From the NCBI RefSeq assembly GCF_002368195.1, contig NZ_AP018178.1:9010645-9074644 (forward strand): 64,000 nucleotides of DNA, read 5' to 3'. The translations under genes and the position numbers were made by a program. Positions 36,689-46,600 of the stretch are shown one piece after another (the first letter of the stretch is position 1; each line of letters starts with the position of its first letter). The stretch is from Calothrix sp. NIES-2100 (GTDB taxonomy: Bacteria > Cyanobacteriota > Cyanobacteriia > Cyanobacteriales > Nostocaceae). A model generated the notes under the pieces. The model saw nothing but the letters and a program-made list of their open reading frames with translations, made no database searches and was not told where the DNA came from.

Positions 36689-39600
36689 ATGAGTTCCCTT
36701 TTATACTCTTGGTCTCAGGCGGCGAACATCTACCCCGCATCGGAATTATTTTTGCGCCATCGCCTCCAAATAGTGGAGGAATTGTGGGAGTCAGTACTCC
36801 GACAAGAATGCGGACAAAAAATGGTAGATTTGTTGGGTCAACTGCGCGATCTATGTTCGCCAGAAGGTCAAGCAACTCATGACCAAGCCGCATCGGCTGT
36901 CAAGTTGATTGAACAACTCAATATCAATGAGGCCATCAGAGCAGCTCGTGCCTTTGCTCTCTATTTCCAGTTGATCAACATCATAGAGCAGGAATATGAA
37001 CAACGGCAGCAATTAACTCGTTATTCGGAAGCAGAAAGCCAAACAGAAGATTCAGAAATCTTAGCTAATATTAGCTCTTCATCTAACCAACGGGAAAACG
37101 ATGCACCTGTTGTTAATAGAGGAATAGGCGCAGATCTATTAGCTAAGAATTGGGTGACAAAAGCCAAAGAAAAACAAAAAGGTACTTTTGCGGCTTTATT
37201 CCCCCATTTATTTAAACTCAATGTACCGCCCCAGCAAATTCAACGCCTGATCGCCCAACTAGATGTCCGTTTAGTGTTTACAGCCCATCCCACAGAAATT
37301 GTGCGTCATACGATCCGGGATAAGCAACGACAGGTGGTAAACTTACTACAACAGCTAGATTCGGTAGAAAATCGCGCTGGAAGTACAATTGGCGGATATC
37401 CCTGGGAAGCAGCAGAAATCAGGGAAAAATTACTCGAAGAAATTCGCCTGTGGTGGCGCACGGATGAACTCCACCAATTTAAGCCTACCGTCCTAGATGA
37501 AGTAGACTATGCTCTGCACTACTTTCAAGAAGTTTTATTTGATGGGATTCCCCAACTGCATAAACGGTTGAAATACGCTTTGCATAAAACCTTCCCTTGG
37601 CTGGAAGCACCGCAGAAAAACTTCTGCTCTTTTGGCTCTTGGGTAGGTTCAGACAGAGATGGAAATCCCTCAGTTACACCAGAAATTACCTGGCAGACAG
37701 CGTGTTATCAGCGCAAAATGGTGTTAGGTAGATATATTAACTCCGTGAAGCAGCTGATTGAGTTATTGAGCGTGTCGATGCACTGGAGTGATGTCTTACC
37801 AGACCTGTTAGAATCCTTAGAGTTGGATCAGTCACAGCAGAGTGAAGTATATGATGCATTGGCACTACGTTATCGCCAAGAACCTTATCGCCTGAAACTG
37901 TCTTATATCCTCAGAAGACTAGAAAATACGCGCGATCGCAATCTGGCGTTATATCACCGGGAAACACCAAAAAATGAAGACCAACCCATGTATCGTTCAG
38001 GGTCGGAATTTTTAACAGAACTGCGGTTAATTCAACGTAACTTGACCGAAACAGGTTTAAGCTGTCGGGAATTAGAAAATTTGATTGCGCAGGTAGAAAT
38101 TTTTGGCTTTAACCTCACCCAATTAGATATTCGCCAAGAATCTTCCCGTCACTCCGATGCACTCAACGAGATTCTGGAATATTTGCAAGTATTACCGCAA
38201 TCTTATGATGAACTCACAGAAGAACAGCGAGTAGCTTGGTTAACCGGAGAATTACAAACCCGCAGACCATTAATTCCCGCAGAATTGCCATTTTCGGAAA
38301 AAACTAACGATGTAATTCAAACCTTCCGGATAGTGCGATCGCTACAACAAGAATTTGGTGTCCACATCTGCCAAACTTACATTATCAGTATGTGCCGCCA
38401 AGTCAGCGATGTATTGGAAGTTTTGCTATTAGCGAAAGAAGCCAGACTTTTCGATCCAGCGATCGCTGTAGGGACAATTCAGGTTGTACCTTTATTTGAA
38501 ACCGTAGAAGACTTGCAACGCTCCCGCAGTGTGATGCGTCAACTATTTGAATTACCATTGTACCGCGCTTTGTTAGCCGGAGGTTACCAGCAATTAGAGG
38601 ACAAGGGGGATAAGGGAGACAAGGGAGAAAAAGATCAAGCTGACTTTTCTACTCAAGCCACTTGTCCGCTGACATTGGACTTGCAAGAAGTGATGCTGGG
38701 GTATTCTGACAGTAATAAAGACTCTGGTTTTTTAAGCAGTAACTGGGAAATTCATAAAGCGCAAAAATCACTCCAGCAAATAGCCGAACAGTATGGCGTG
38801 AACCTGCGGATTTTCCACGGACGCGGTGGTTCTGTCGGTCGAGGTGGTGGCCCTGCTTATGAAGCGATTCTAGCTCAACCAGGTCACAGTATTAATGGCA
38901 GAATCAAAATCACCGAACAAGGAGAAGTACTAGCTTCCAAATACTCCTTGCTAGATTTAGCTTTGTACAACTTGGAAACAATTACCACAGCAGTGATTCA
39001 AGCCAGCCTGTTACGCACAGGTTTCGATGATATCGAACCTTGGAACGAGATTATGGAGGAACTCGCAGCGCGATCGCGTACTCATTATCGCGCCTTGATT
39101 TACGAGCAACCCGATTTTATCGACTTCTTCCACCAAGTAACTCCCATCGAAGAAATTAGCCAGTTACAAATTAGCTCTCGTCCGGCGCGCCGTCCATCTG
39201 GGAAGAAAGATTTAAGCAGCCTGCGAGCCATTCCTTGGGTATTTAGTTGGACACAAACGAGATTTTTATTACCTTCCTGGTACGGTGTTGGTACAGCTTT
39301 GCAAGAATTTTTGCAAGCAGAACCAGAAGAGCACTTAAAGCTTTTGCAATACTTTTACGTGAAGTGGCCTTTCTTCAAAATGGTTATTTCTAAAGCAGAA
39401 ATGACCTTGGCAAAAGTAGACATGCAAATGGCTAGCCACTACGTCCAAGAACTGTCAAATCCCGAAGATAAACCCCGATTTGAAAAGGTTTTTGAGCAAA
39501 TTGCTAGTGAATACTACCTCACTAAAGATTTGGTCTTAAAAATTACTGGACACAATCGACTTCTTGATGGCGATCCGGTTTTGCAGCGTTCAGTACAGTT

Positions 39601-39781
39601 ACGCAATGGCACCATTGTACCTTTAGGGTTTATTCAAGTTTCCCTCCTCAAGCGCCTGCGACAATCACGCAATACTGGGCCATCTGGGGTAATCCACTCT
39701 CGTTACAGTAAAGGTGAGTTACTGCGTGGCGCATTGTTAACCATTAACGGTATTGCTGCGGGGATGAGAAATACAGGTTGA
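36689..39781 (+). CDS. ppc: Phosphoenolpyruvate carboxylase
   Basis: Fixes bicarbonate onto PEP to give oxaloacetate, feeding the incomplete TCA cycle and amino acid synthesis. With ATG 36689 (MSSLLYSWSQAANIYPASEL, as in other Nostoc enzymes) it has 1030 residues, the normal cyanobacterial length; a GTG at 36632 extends the frame but adds atypical sequence. Catalytic motifs are present: FTAHPTEIVRHTIRDKQR, GSDRDGNPSVTPE, GYSDSNKDSGFLSSNW, FHGRGGSVGRGGGP and the essential C-terminal NTG. An unusual insert, residues 638-649 (DKGDKGDKGEKD), is encoded by an in-frame copy of the purine-rich tandem repeat seen in spacers; it sits in a loop just before the GYSDSNKDSG active-site segment, so the enzyme is probably still active. 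Confidence 0.97.
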   Translation: MSSLLYSWSQAANIYPASELFLRHRLQIVEELWESVLRQECGQKMVDLLGQLRDLCSPEGQATHDQAASAVKLIEQLNINEAIRAARAFALYFQLINIIEQEYEQRQQLTRYSEAESQTEDSEILANISSSSNQRENDAPVVNRGIGADLLAKNWVTKAKEKQKGTFAALFPHLFKLNVPPQQIQRLIAQLDVRLVFTAHPTEIVRHTIRDKQRQVVNLLQQLDSVENRAGSTIGGYPWEAAEIREKLLEEIRLWWRTDELHQFKPTVLDEVDYALHYFQEVLFDGIPQLHKRLKYALHKTFPWLEAPQKNFCSFGSWVGSDRDGNPSVTPEITWQTACYQRKMVLGRYINSVKQLIELLSVSMHWSDVLPDLLESLELDQSQQSEVYDALALRYRQEPYRLKLSYILRRLENTRDRNLALYHRETPKNEDQPMYRSGSEFLTELRLIQRNLTETGLSCRELENLIAQVEIFGFNLTQLDIRQESSRHSDALNEILEYLQVLPQSYDELTEEQRVAWLTGELQTRRPLIPAELPFSEKTNDVIQTFRIVRSLQQEFGVHICQTYIISMCRQVSDVLEVLLLAKEARLFDPAIAVGTIQVVPLFETVEDLQRSRSVMRQLFELPLYRALLAGGYQQLEDKGDKGDKGEKDQADFSTQATCPLTLDLQEVMLGYSDSNKDSGFLSSNWEIHKAQKSLQQIAEQYGVNLRIFHGRGGSVGRGGGPAYEAILAQPGHSINGRIKITEQGEVLASKYSLLDLALYNLETITTAVIQASLLRTGFDDIEPWNEIMEELAARSRTHYRALIYEQPDFIDFFHQVTPIEEISQLQISSRPARRPSGKKDLSSLRAIPWVFSWTQTRFLLPSWYGVGTALQEFLQAEPEEHLKLLQYFYVKWPFFKMVISKAEMTLAKVDMQMASHYVQELSNPEDKPRFEKVFEQIASEYYLTKDLVLKITGHNRLLDGDPVLQRSVQLRNGTIVPLGFIQVSLLKRLRQSRNTGPSGVIHSRYSKGELLRGALLTINGIAAGMRNTG
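38599..38634. repeat. Purine-rich tandem repeat inside ppc
   Basis: Three to four units of GGACAAGGGGGATAAGGGA type are read in frame as (DKG)3EKD. The same unit occurs in spacers, for example at 40274-40295, and on the other strand at 7505-7560 and 46795-46850. Confidence 0.85.
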
Positions 39782-39924
39782 GTCAGTTGTCAGTTGTCAG
39801 TTGTCTTGAATTTTCGTAATGTTTGGGGCAATTGCCGACTGATAATTAAGGCTGACGGACAAACTTGGTCAAACAGAGACGCGAAGCGTTTTGAATTATC
39901 AGTAATTAACCGAACTTGATATTA

Positions 39925-39982
39925 CATAGTCAATAGACAAGAAACGATGGACTATGGACTATGGACTATTGACTATGGACTA
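39925..39982. repeat. Heptamer repeat spacer after ppc
   Basis: AGTCAATAGACAAG is followed by four or five ATGGACTATGGACTATTGACT units up to the next start codon. It makes a false upstream extension of the following frame. Confidence 0.8.
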
Positions 39983-40237
39983 ATGATTAAAAATAGAACT
40001 TTAATTTGCTCATTTGTGGCAATATCATCAGGAATTTTTGGTGGTTATATCTCTGGACAAATCACCCTAATGATGCATAGCCAGAAGTGTCAAAACCAGC
40101 CTTGGGCATTAAATCAATTGTGCAACACTTGGGTAGCACCAGGAGCAATATGGCAAGGTAGCACGACCGGATTATGGATGGGTACGATTTTAGGAGCATT
40201 TGTCGCAGGTTTGGCAACTCGCCAAAATTCTCAGTAG
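39983..40237 (+). CDS. Small membrane protein, unknown function
   Basis: An 84-residue protein starting MIKNRTLICSFVAISSGIFG at ATG 39983, with two predicted membrane helices (about 6-27 and 54-77) and two cysteines in the loop between them (QKCQNQPWALNQLC), which could form a disulfide outside the membrane. The longer frame from 39947 is repeat-derived. I do not recognise the family. Confidence 0.65.
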   Translation: MIKNRTLICSFVAISSGIFGGYISGQITLMMHSQKCQNQPWALNQLCNTWVAPGAIWQGSTTGLWMGTILGAFVAGLATRQNSQ

Positions 40238-40322
40238 TCAATAGTCTAGAGTCCAAAGTCCAATGACCGAGAACAAGGAGGACAAGGAAGACAAATGACT
40301 ATTGACCAATTACCAATGACTA
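40238..40322. repeat. Heptamer and purine-rich repeat spacer
   Basis: AGTCAATAGTCTAGAGTCC units, then AACAAGGAGGACAAGGAAGACAA, then GACTATTGACCAATTACCAATGACT. All three repeat types of the window meet here between convergent genes. Confidence 0.75.
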
Positions 40323-40709
40323 TTAATTATCCGTAGAAGCAGTAGGTGTTTGCAAATGGCTTAGGGCTTTCCAAGATTGGGTACTGGTGTCATAACAGTG
40401 CCATTTTCCGCTTTGAACTTCTTGGTAGCAAAATAAAGTGCGATCGCTTCCATCAAGGTAATCTGTTAAATAATAGACAATTCCGCGAAAAGGATAAGTT
40501 TTACGGCTGAGTCGCTTGGCTACTGCTTGATTTGGACACTCGACGACGAAAACCGGTTTTCCATCCAGGTGAGCCAAAGAGAAGATACACATCCGCAAAA
40601 TGGCTCTGAGCCAACTTTCCGAGTTGTCAAAATAATCATTGATGATTTTGTTAGTCAGAGCTTGTTCGAGAGTACGATCCTGGTTTGGAGGGGTTTGAGC
40701 TTCAGACAT
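40323..40709 (-). CDS. Conserved hypothetical protein
   Basis: A 128-residue soluble protein with mixed alpha/beta character: an N-terminal helix (RTLEQALTNKIINDYFDNSESW), a hydrophobic strand FSLAHLDGKPVFVVECPN and a C-terminal strand-rich part (GIVYYLTDYLDGSDRTLFCY) ending in a flexible Thr/Ser tail. No catalytic motif recognised. It is transcribed divergently from the DUF4090 gene. Confidence 0.7.
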   Translation of the reverse strand: MSEAQTPPNQDRTLEQALTNKIINDYFDNSESWLRAILRMCIFSLAHLDGKPVFVVECPNQAVAKRLSRKTYPFRGIVYYLTDYLDGSDRTLFCYQEVQSGKWHCYDTSTQSWKALSHLQTPTASTDN

Positions 40710-40868
40710 AGCATTAACCTATAGCTATACCGATGGTTTGAGATTAAACCAAAATCTGGAAAAGTGACAAGGGTACAGATCCAGTGAGAATCAATCTGGC
40801 AGCGTAGGGGGTAATTGGTGTTTAGCCTCAGCAGGGCTGGTAAAATATACTGATAGCCTTATAAGCGA

Positions 40869-41180
40869 ATGGTCATGACTGCTGAAACTAATCAAGTAAA
40901 TCAAACAACCACAGGTGCTGATGCTATTGACGAAGCGATCGCACAGGGAATTGATTTTGACGGTTCTCCGATTCCCACCGCCAAGCTAGAACTATATAAC
41001 AAAGTCATGGCACTAGAGGCTAATAGACAGCGTAGTGGTGTATCAAATACCATGCGATCGCGCATTGTCCGCATTGGTGCAAAACATATTCCTCAAGCTG
41101 AACTTGACACTTTCCTAGTAGATGCAGGTTTTGCGCCTTTGAAAGAAAAAGAAATTGCCTTTTTCTACAGCGGAAAATAG
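40869..41180 (+). CDS. DUF4090-family protein
   Basis: A 103-residue (or 101 from ATG 40875) small protein with the conserved EAIAQGIDFDGSPIPTAKLE and the basic RSGVSNTMRSRIVRIGAKHI segment that I recognise as the cyanobacterial DUF4090 family. The basic middle could contact nucleic acid, but no function is established. It is transcribed alone. Confidence 0.8.
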   Translation: MVMTAETNQVNQTTTGADAIDEAIAQGIDFDGSPIPTAKLELYNKVMALEANRQRSGVSNTMRSRIVRIGAKHIPQAELDTFLVDAGFAPLKEKEIAFFYSGK

Positions 41181-41219
41181 CAATATATCTAGGTCGGCGC
41201 AATTAAAAATAACAGGCGA

Positions 41220-41395
41220 TAGTTGTCATTTGTCCCTTGTCATTTGTGATTGGTAAAGGTTTAAAGGGTGTTTAAGTGCCGTAATATAGTTTGGTTTATT
41301 TCCCCTGACTTACTGGGGTCTGTATCCTGTTAATTACGAATCACAAATGACAAATGACGAATGACGAATGACGAATTACTTAGTCAATTTTATTG
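41220..41395. repeat. Heptamer repeat spacer
   Basis: GTCATTTGTCCCTTGTCATTTG units at the left and ACAAATGACAAATGACGAATGACGAATGACG units at the right form opposite-strand copies that could pair into a long hairpin. Confidence 0.75.
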
Positions 41396-41408
41396 GTCAA
41401 CTAAAATT

Positions 41409-41693
41409 ATGCCGAAAGCAATTTGGAATGGAGCTACTTTAGCCGAGAGCAATAACACTATAGTTGTAGAAGGCAATCATTACTTTCCACCTGATGCTAT
41501 TAATAAAGAGTATTTTCAAGAAAGTAATACTCACACCACTTGTCCTTGGAAAGGTGTTGCTAGTTACTATAGTATCGAAGTCAATGGGCAAGTTAATCAA
41601 GACGCTGCTTGGTACTACCCCACCACCAAAGAAAAGGCAAAAAATATTGAAGGCTATGTTGCTTTCTGGCGTGGTGTGAAAGTAGAAGCTTAG
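41409..41693 (+). CDS. DUF427-family protein
   Basis: A 94-residue protein starting MPKAIWNGATLAESNNTIVV at ATG 41409, with the DUF427 features VVEGNHYFPPDAI, TTCPWKGVASYYSI and AAWYYPTTKEKA. The family is a small beta-barrel fold of unknown biochemical role. Upstream in-frame sequence to 41361 is part of the repeat spacer and is rejected as coding. Confidence 0.88.
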   Translation: MPKAIWNGATLAESNNTIVVEGNHYFPPDAINKEYFQESNTHTTCPWKGVASYYSIEVNGQVNQDAAWYYPTTKEKAKNIEGYVAFWRGVKVEA

Positions 41694-41829
41694 GAGAAAT
41701 TAATCTTTACCCACTTGTGGAACTATTTCATTTTCTGGGCATTTACTTAAGCTATTGAGCTATAATTCAACCGTTTTTTGGATGGTTGAGTTAGCTCAAT
41801 CACCAAATATGGAAACATTGTATGATTAA

Positions 41830-42405
41830 TTAATTTGGTAAACGCAATATAAGCTGGCGTTTTTGGCGTACTAACGTTCCTTCCTCTTCAAATTGCTGTA
41901 GAAGGCGTGTTACTGTTACTCTTGTTGTATTTAATACTTCTGCCATCTCCTGATGAGTAGCATTCAAGTCAATCAGTTTACCTTCTTCTACTTCCCGACC
42001 AAATTTGCCACTTAACCAGACTAAAAATTGCCATAAACGCACAGACATTGGTTTACAATGCACTATGCTTAAAAGTTCCTCTGCTTGTTGAATGTGAGAG
42101 AGTAAAGCGTTGACATCGTGATACCAAAGATGAGGTGGGACAATGCTGACTTCTACATTAGTCAGACACTCAATTTGATAAGGCTTCACTTTTGACAAAG
42201 GAGAACCGATTAAATCCCCAGAACCCCAATAACCTAATGTAATAAATGTTCCCTCTTCACTCCAAGTTAAAGTACGGACTGCACCACGTTCGATTCGCCA
42301 CAATACATCGTTGCGTGGTGGGATCATTTCCCGCCTGGTAAATAAACGATAGGGTATTTGATCTTTAATAGCAGAGTTATAGGACACCTGAGTAGAATAC
42401 ATCAT
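41830..42405 (-). CDS. Crp/Fnr-family transcription regulator
   Basis: A 191-residue protein. The N-terminal two thirds are a shortened cNMP-binding-like beta-roll (LWRIERGAVRTLTWSEEGTFITLGYWGSGDLIG) without the usual PRxxR phosphate cassette, so cyclic nucleotide binding is unlikely. The C-terminal winged helix has its recognition region at about 150-172 (THQEMAEVLNTTRVTVTRLL). This is the lay-out of NtcA/DevH-like cyanobacterial regulators. Its targets are unknown. It is expressed alone from the AT-rich region on its right. Confidence 0.88.
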   Translation of the reverse strand: MMYSTQVSYNSAIKDQIPYRLFTRREMIPPRNDVLWRIERGAVRTLTWSEEGTFITLGYWGSGDLIGSPLSKVKPYQIECLTNVEVSIVPPHLWYHDVNALLSHIQQAEELLSIVHCKPMSVRLWQFLVWLSGKFGREVEEGKLIDLNATHQEMAEVLNTTRVTVTRLLQQFEEEGTLVRQKRQLILRLPN

Positions 42406-42872
42406 AGAAAAATTTGGCGAGAGAAAATTGTGAGGTTGCTTTAGAAGTTACCGGAATTATCTCAGTTGCAAGAATTGACTTAGGATAATTTAATACTTGC
42501 AGTGAAATTAGACAAAGCAGATTTAACACACACATCATCTATGTGTAAATATGGGATGCTATATTATCTGGTTATCAATAGCACATAAATTGGGAAATAA
42601 CCATACCTCTATATAGAGATTTGGTCGAATTATCTGAATTATTTACGTATTTTAATAACTAGCCTGATCCTGAAGCTGATAGCTCAGTTTTGAGATGAAT
42701 TGTCGGGGGATGAGTAATAGACCCCCGACCAGGATCAATCATCAGGTTGATGAGATTATGACGTTGTGGCAGTGCCTACTTTATAGTGATTGAGAATCAA
42801 GCAAAATCTCAGCATTCCAATGATATTTGCGCCATAACCTACCAAGCAGCCAAAAATACCACAAACTACTTT
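42406..42872. other. Spacer between Crp-like and RHH-Mop genes
   Basis: This 467-base region holds the Crp-like promoter and the 3' end of the RHH-Mop transcript. A hairpin with an 8-bp GC-rich stem (GTCGGGGG at 42702-42709 and CCCCCGAC at 42722-42729) may terminate the latter. No gene is seen. Confidence 0.5.
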
Positions 42873-43310
42873 CTATTCCCTGGCAATGACGATATCGTTG
42901 GACTTAATTACCGCGTAGGCTTCTGTTCCCTCAACCAAATCCAACTCTTCTGCTGATACTCTAGTGATCATCGAGGTTAGCTCAACTTTTTGAACAATCT
43001 CTAGAGTCACCTCCGTATTAACCGCTCCTGTAATTACCCGTTTAACAACTCCCTTTAATATATTCCGCGAGCTAACTTTTAATGGTTTTTTGTGAGTAGT
43101 AATTTCTACCTCAGCACTATAAGCATCTTTTATAACATCTTTTTTGGCTGGTGCTGATATTGCTGATGACGAGTAGTGACCAAGACCACGTACCAATTCC
43201 CGGAGAATTTCTGTCTTAGTACGCTGAGATTGGTTGCAGAACTCCTCCAGAATTTTACGCTCTTCTTCTGAGGTTTGAAATGTTACCCATCCTTGTTCTT
43301 TTCTTGGCAT
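42873..43310 (-). CDS. Ribbon-helix-helix protein fused to a Mop (TOBE) molybdate-binding domain
   Basis: A 145-residue protein in two parts. Residues about 6-45 (GWVTFQTSEEERKILEEFCN and RTKTEILRELVRGL) look like a CopG/Arc ribbon-helix-helix DNA-binding domain. Residues about 78-143 (SSRNILKGVVKRVITGAVNT, LTSMITRVSAEELDLVEGTE, AYAVIKSNDIVIA) match the Mop/TOBE fold that binds molybdate or tungstate. The combination suggests a metal-oxyanion-responsive repressor, different from the ModE winged-helix design. A palindrome ACCAATTTAGTTGGT sits directly before the ATG and may be its operator. No mod transport gene is in the window. Confidence 0.82.
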   Translation of the reverse strand: MPRKEQGWVTFQTSEEERKILEEFCNQSQRTKTEILRELVRGLGHYSSSAISAPAKKDVIKDAYSAEVEITTHKKPLKVSSRNILKGVVKRVITGAVNTEVTLEIVQKVELTSMITRVSAEELDLVEGTEAYAVIKSNDIVIARE

Positions 43311-43316
43311 ATTTTT

Positions 43317-43332
43317 ACCAATTTAGTTGGTA
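43317..43332. promoter_or_regulatory. Candidate operator upstream of the RHH-Mop gene
   Basis: ACCAA-TTTAG-TTGGT is a perfect 5-bp inverted repeat with a five-base centre, lying about seven bases upstream of the RHH-Mop start codon. RHH repressors commonly bind short inverted repeats in their own promoter. Assignment is inferred from position only. Confidence 0.35.
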
Positions 43333-43535
43333 TTTACTTCTGATCTTGCTATGATCTTATCAAGGGTGAATCCTTTAAAACAAAATCAATCTCAGTGCTT
43401 TCTATAACTAGCAAAAGTGCTTTTTTGGTTAAAAGTATAAAAATAAACTTATAGCCAGTAGTTAAAATACTGCTAATTTTTGCAGATAATTGATCAAAGT
43501 TCGAGCAAAATTAATTTAATTAAAATGGTTAATTT

Positions 43536-43579
43536 GTTAGTTGTGAATCAAAATATCCACAAATTAACTCACAACTAAC
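43536..43579 (-). terminator. Inverted repeat downstream of the CheA gene
   Basis: GTTAGTTGTGA (43536-43546) pairs with TCACAACTAAC (43569-43579) across 22 bases. It lies 45 bases beyond the stop of the CheA gene on the minus strand and may terminate the chemotaxis operon; there is no strong T tract. Confidence 0.45.
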
Positions 43580-43624
43580 AGCTAAAAATTGCCCGTAACA
43601 TTTGTTTATGACAAAATTATCAAT

Positions 43625-46600
43625 TTAATTACGAGATGTTACTGATTCATCGGTGGAAAGAATGATTTCCTGTAGGGTTCGGAGTAAATCTTGCTCATTA
43701 TAAGGTTTAGAGAAGTAGGCGCGTGCGCCCAATTGAATTGCCAGTTGACGATGTTTATCACTACTGCGTGAAGTTAGCATGGCAACTGGGATATTTTTCA
43801 TATCGTCATGAGATTTGACACGACCTAAAAAGCCATAACCATCAAGACGTGGCATTTCAATATCGCAGATCACTGCTTGAACTTGAAGCCCGCTTTGCAG
43901 CTTTTCTAAAGCATCTTGACCATCTTTGGCTTGTTCTACTTGATACCCTCCTTTTTCCAGAGTTAAGGCTAAAAAGCGCCGCACATTAATCGAGTCATCC
44001 ACGATCAAAATTGTACTTTTCTGATGGGAACTCGATGCGGGCTGTTTATTTTCTTGAGGAAACAAGAATGCTGTTTTTAACCTAGTTGATGGTAATTGAT
44101 TGTTTCGAGAACTTTGCTCATTACTAGCAATTTTATACAGTAACTCATTAATATTTACCAGTACCACAACCCGACCATCACCGAGAATAGTACAGTTGCT
44201 AAAGCCTTCGGGTAGAGGTATATTACCTTCCACTTGCCGAATGGCAACTTCCTGTTCACCCCAACAACGGTCTATTTGCATCGCTACTAATTGATTGTTG
44301 CTTTTGACTATTAAGATACTGCTAGCATTAATAGCTGGTGGGGTTTCTAACTCTGGGTTATCATAGCGAGGCCCATTAAAATCTAAGTAGCGACTAAGGC
44401 GAATAAATGGCAACATGCTTCCTTGCCAATTGATCAGTTCATTGCCTGCGATCGCAAAAACCTGTTCATTTTGGTGTAAAAATATTTCTGAAACCACATC
44501 TGTAGGAAATGCCAAGAGCATTCTGTTGCTTTCGACTAACAGTACTCTGGCCACCGAAAGTGTAAACGGTACTGATAAGGTAAAGGTAGTACCAACTCCT
44601 AAATCAGTATCAACTTTAACATCACCCCGCACAGATTTAAGGTTATTACGCACTACATCCATACCGACACCGCGACCAGATAAAGCTGTGACTGTGTTGG
44701 AAGTAGTAAACCCTGGTTCAAAAATCAGTGATAACAGTTCTTCATCACTAGCAGTAGCTAATAAAGAAGCATCTAACCCCATAGCTAGCGCGCGATCGCG
44801 AATTTTCTCTAAAGAGATACCCCGACCATCATCTTGGATAGTAATGATCGTGCGATCGCGACGGTGAGTTGCTTTAATTTCAATTACACCTTGATCTGGT
44901 TTACCCAATTTACTGCGGGTGGCTGGATCTTCAATCCCATGATCAAAAGCATTCCTTAACAAATGCATTAAAGGCTCATTCAAAGCCTCTAAAATGCTGC
45001 GTTCAATTAAAGTATTACCACCTTCAATTTTTAACTGCACATTTTTGCCATACTCCACATTCAAGTCACGTAAGGCGCGGGGAAAACGCTCAGTTAAATC
45101 TGATAGGGGACGCATCCGTACCTGAGTCAGCTTTGTCTGCAACTGCTTTGATGTTTTATTCAGCTTCCGAGCAATTTGATCTGTATCATCAACGCTGAGT
45201 TGGACATCAGTTGTCACTTCTTGTACTTGAACAATGGTTTCCATTACTTCCTGCGACAGCAGGTTTAATTCGTTATAGCGATCCAGCTCTAAGACATCAA
45301 AACTAGTGTTGATGTCTTGGGGATGATGCTGATCCTCAGGTAAGGACAACAAATTAGATGCTCCTGGAGCCTGAGTAGCAATTTTATCGTAAGCTGTACG
45401 TAAATCCTGATTTTCGCGCTCGAGATTTTGGACACGCTGGCCGAGATTGCGGACGAGTTTGCGTAATCTTTCTAGTTGTAAATTTAGCCCATTACGCTGG
45501 ATAATTAGTTCCCCAAATAAATCATTGATTTGCTCAAGTTGCTTACTAGGAACTCGGACTGTATTTTCATGAATTTCACGGTCTTTACCATTACCAATTG
45601 CTTCGGTTTTGCGATCGCCAAATTTATATTCTGTAGACAAAGTTTCCCGCGCCGCTAAGATCATTGGCTCTGACGGCTTGACTGGCTCTAGAATCGGCTC
45701 AGCAAACTCGACATCCAAAGTTTCAAACTGCGCCAAAACGATCGCATGTTCTTCTTGTTCTTCACCCCAACTTTCTTCAGTTTCATCTGAGAGAAATTCT
45801 ACTTCCCAGGAATGGGTTGTGGCGTTGTCTGTGGAAAGAAATTGGGCGTTCCCCGCAGGGGTTGCCGTTCCCGCAGTGTCTCGTAGAGAAGGCATCGCTG
45901 CTTGTGGGGATAAGAACTCGGCAGTCGATAGATCCTCTAGTTTAATCGCTCTTGGCAGACTATCTAGTTGATTTGTCAAAACTAAAGCTTGCGATCGCCG
46001 CCAAGCTTGCAAGGCTAATTGCGCAATTGCTGCAACTTGGTTGGGGTTAACTGTTTCTAAATGGTGGGTGACTGACTCACAAAGCTGGGTAAAAGCTGGC
46101 AATTGCAGCATTTCTCCCAAACCGCCCAATTCCGCAGCCATGATTGCCACTTCTTCTTGCAAACAAGGCTGGTCTTGATCTGCTAACACCGATTCTAGGC
46201 GCTGCAAACACCCTTCTACTTCTGTTTCAAACAGCAAAGGTATAATATCCTGCCCGTCTTCTGGTGAGAGCATGGTTGTTACATCTTCCGGCTCCGGATC
46301 ACCCAAACGCTGGTGCAGCTCATCAAACACGGGGTAACAAAAGGTTTCTAACCACTGCTCTTCTATCGCATTGCCTTCTGAGAGCAATTCTACGATTTGA
46401 CGCAACCAGTCAACACCAGATAACAGTAAACTTTGCAACTGGGTGTCAATTTCTAAAGAATTTTTCCTAGTTTTTAAAACTTTAAAAGAATCTTCCAGAC
46501 GGTGCGCTAATTCACTGAGCGTTCGGAATCCCATCATTCCCGCGCCACCTTTGATGGAATGAGCCGCTCGCAGTGCCCCGTTTATTTTATCTGAATCTAT

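Noticed and set aside
44415..44867. Open frame of 150 codons on the plus strand
   Set aside because: Antisense to the conserved kinase region of the CheA gene, with no domain-like pattern of its own.
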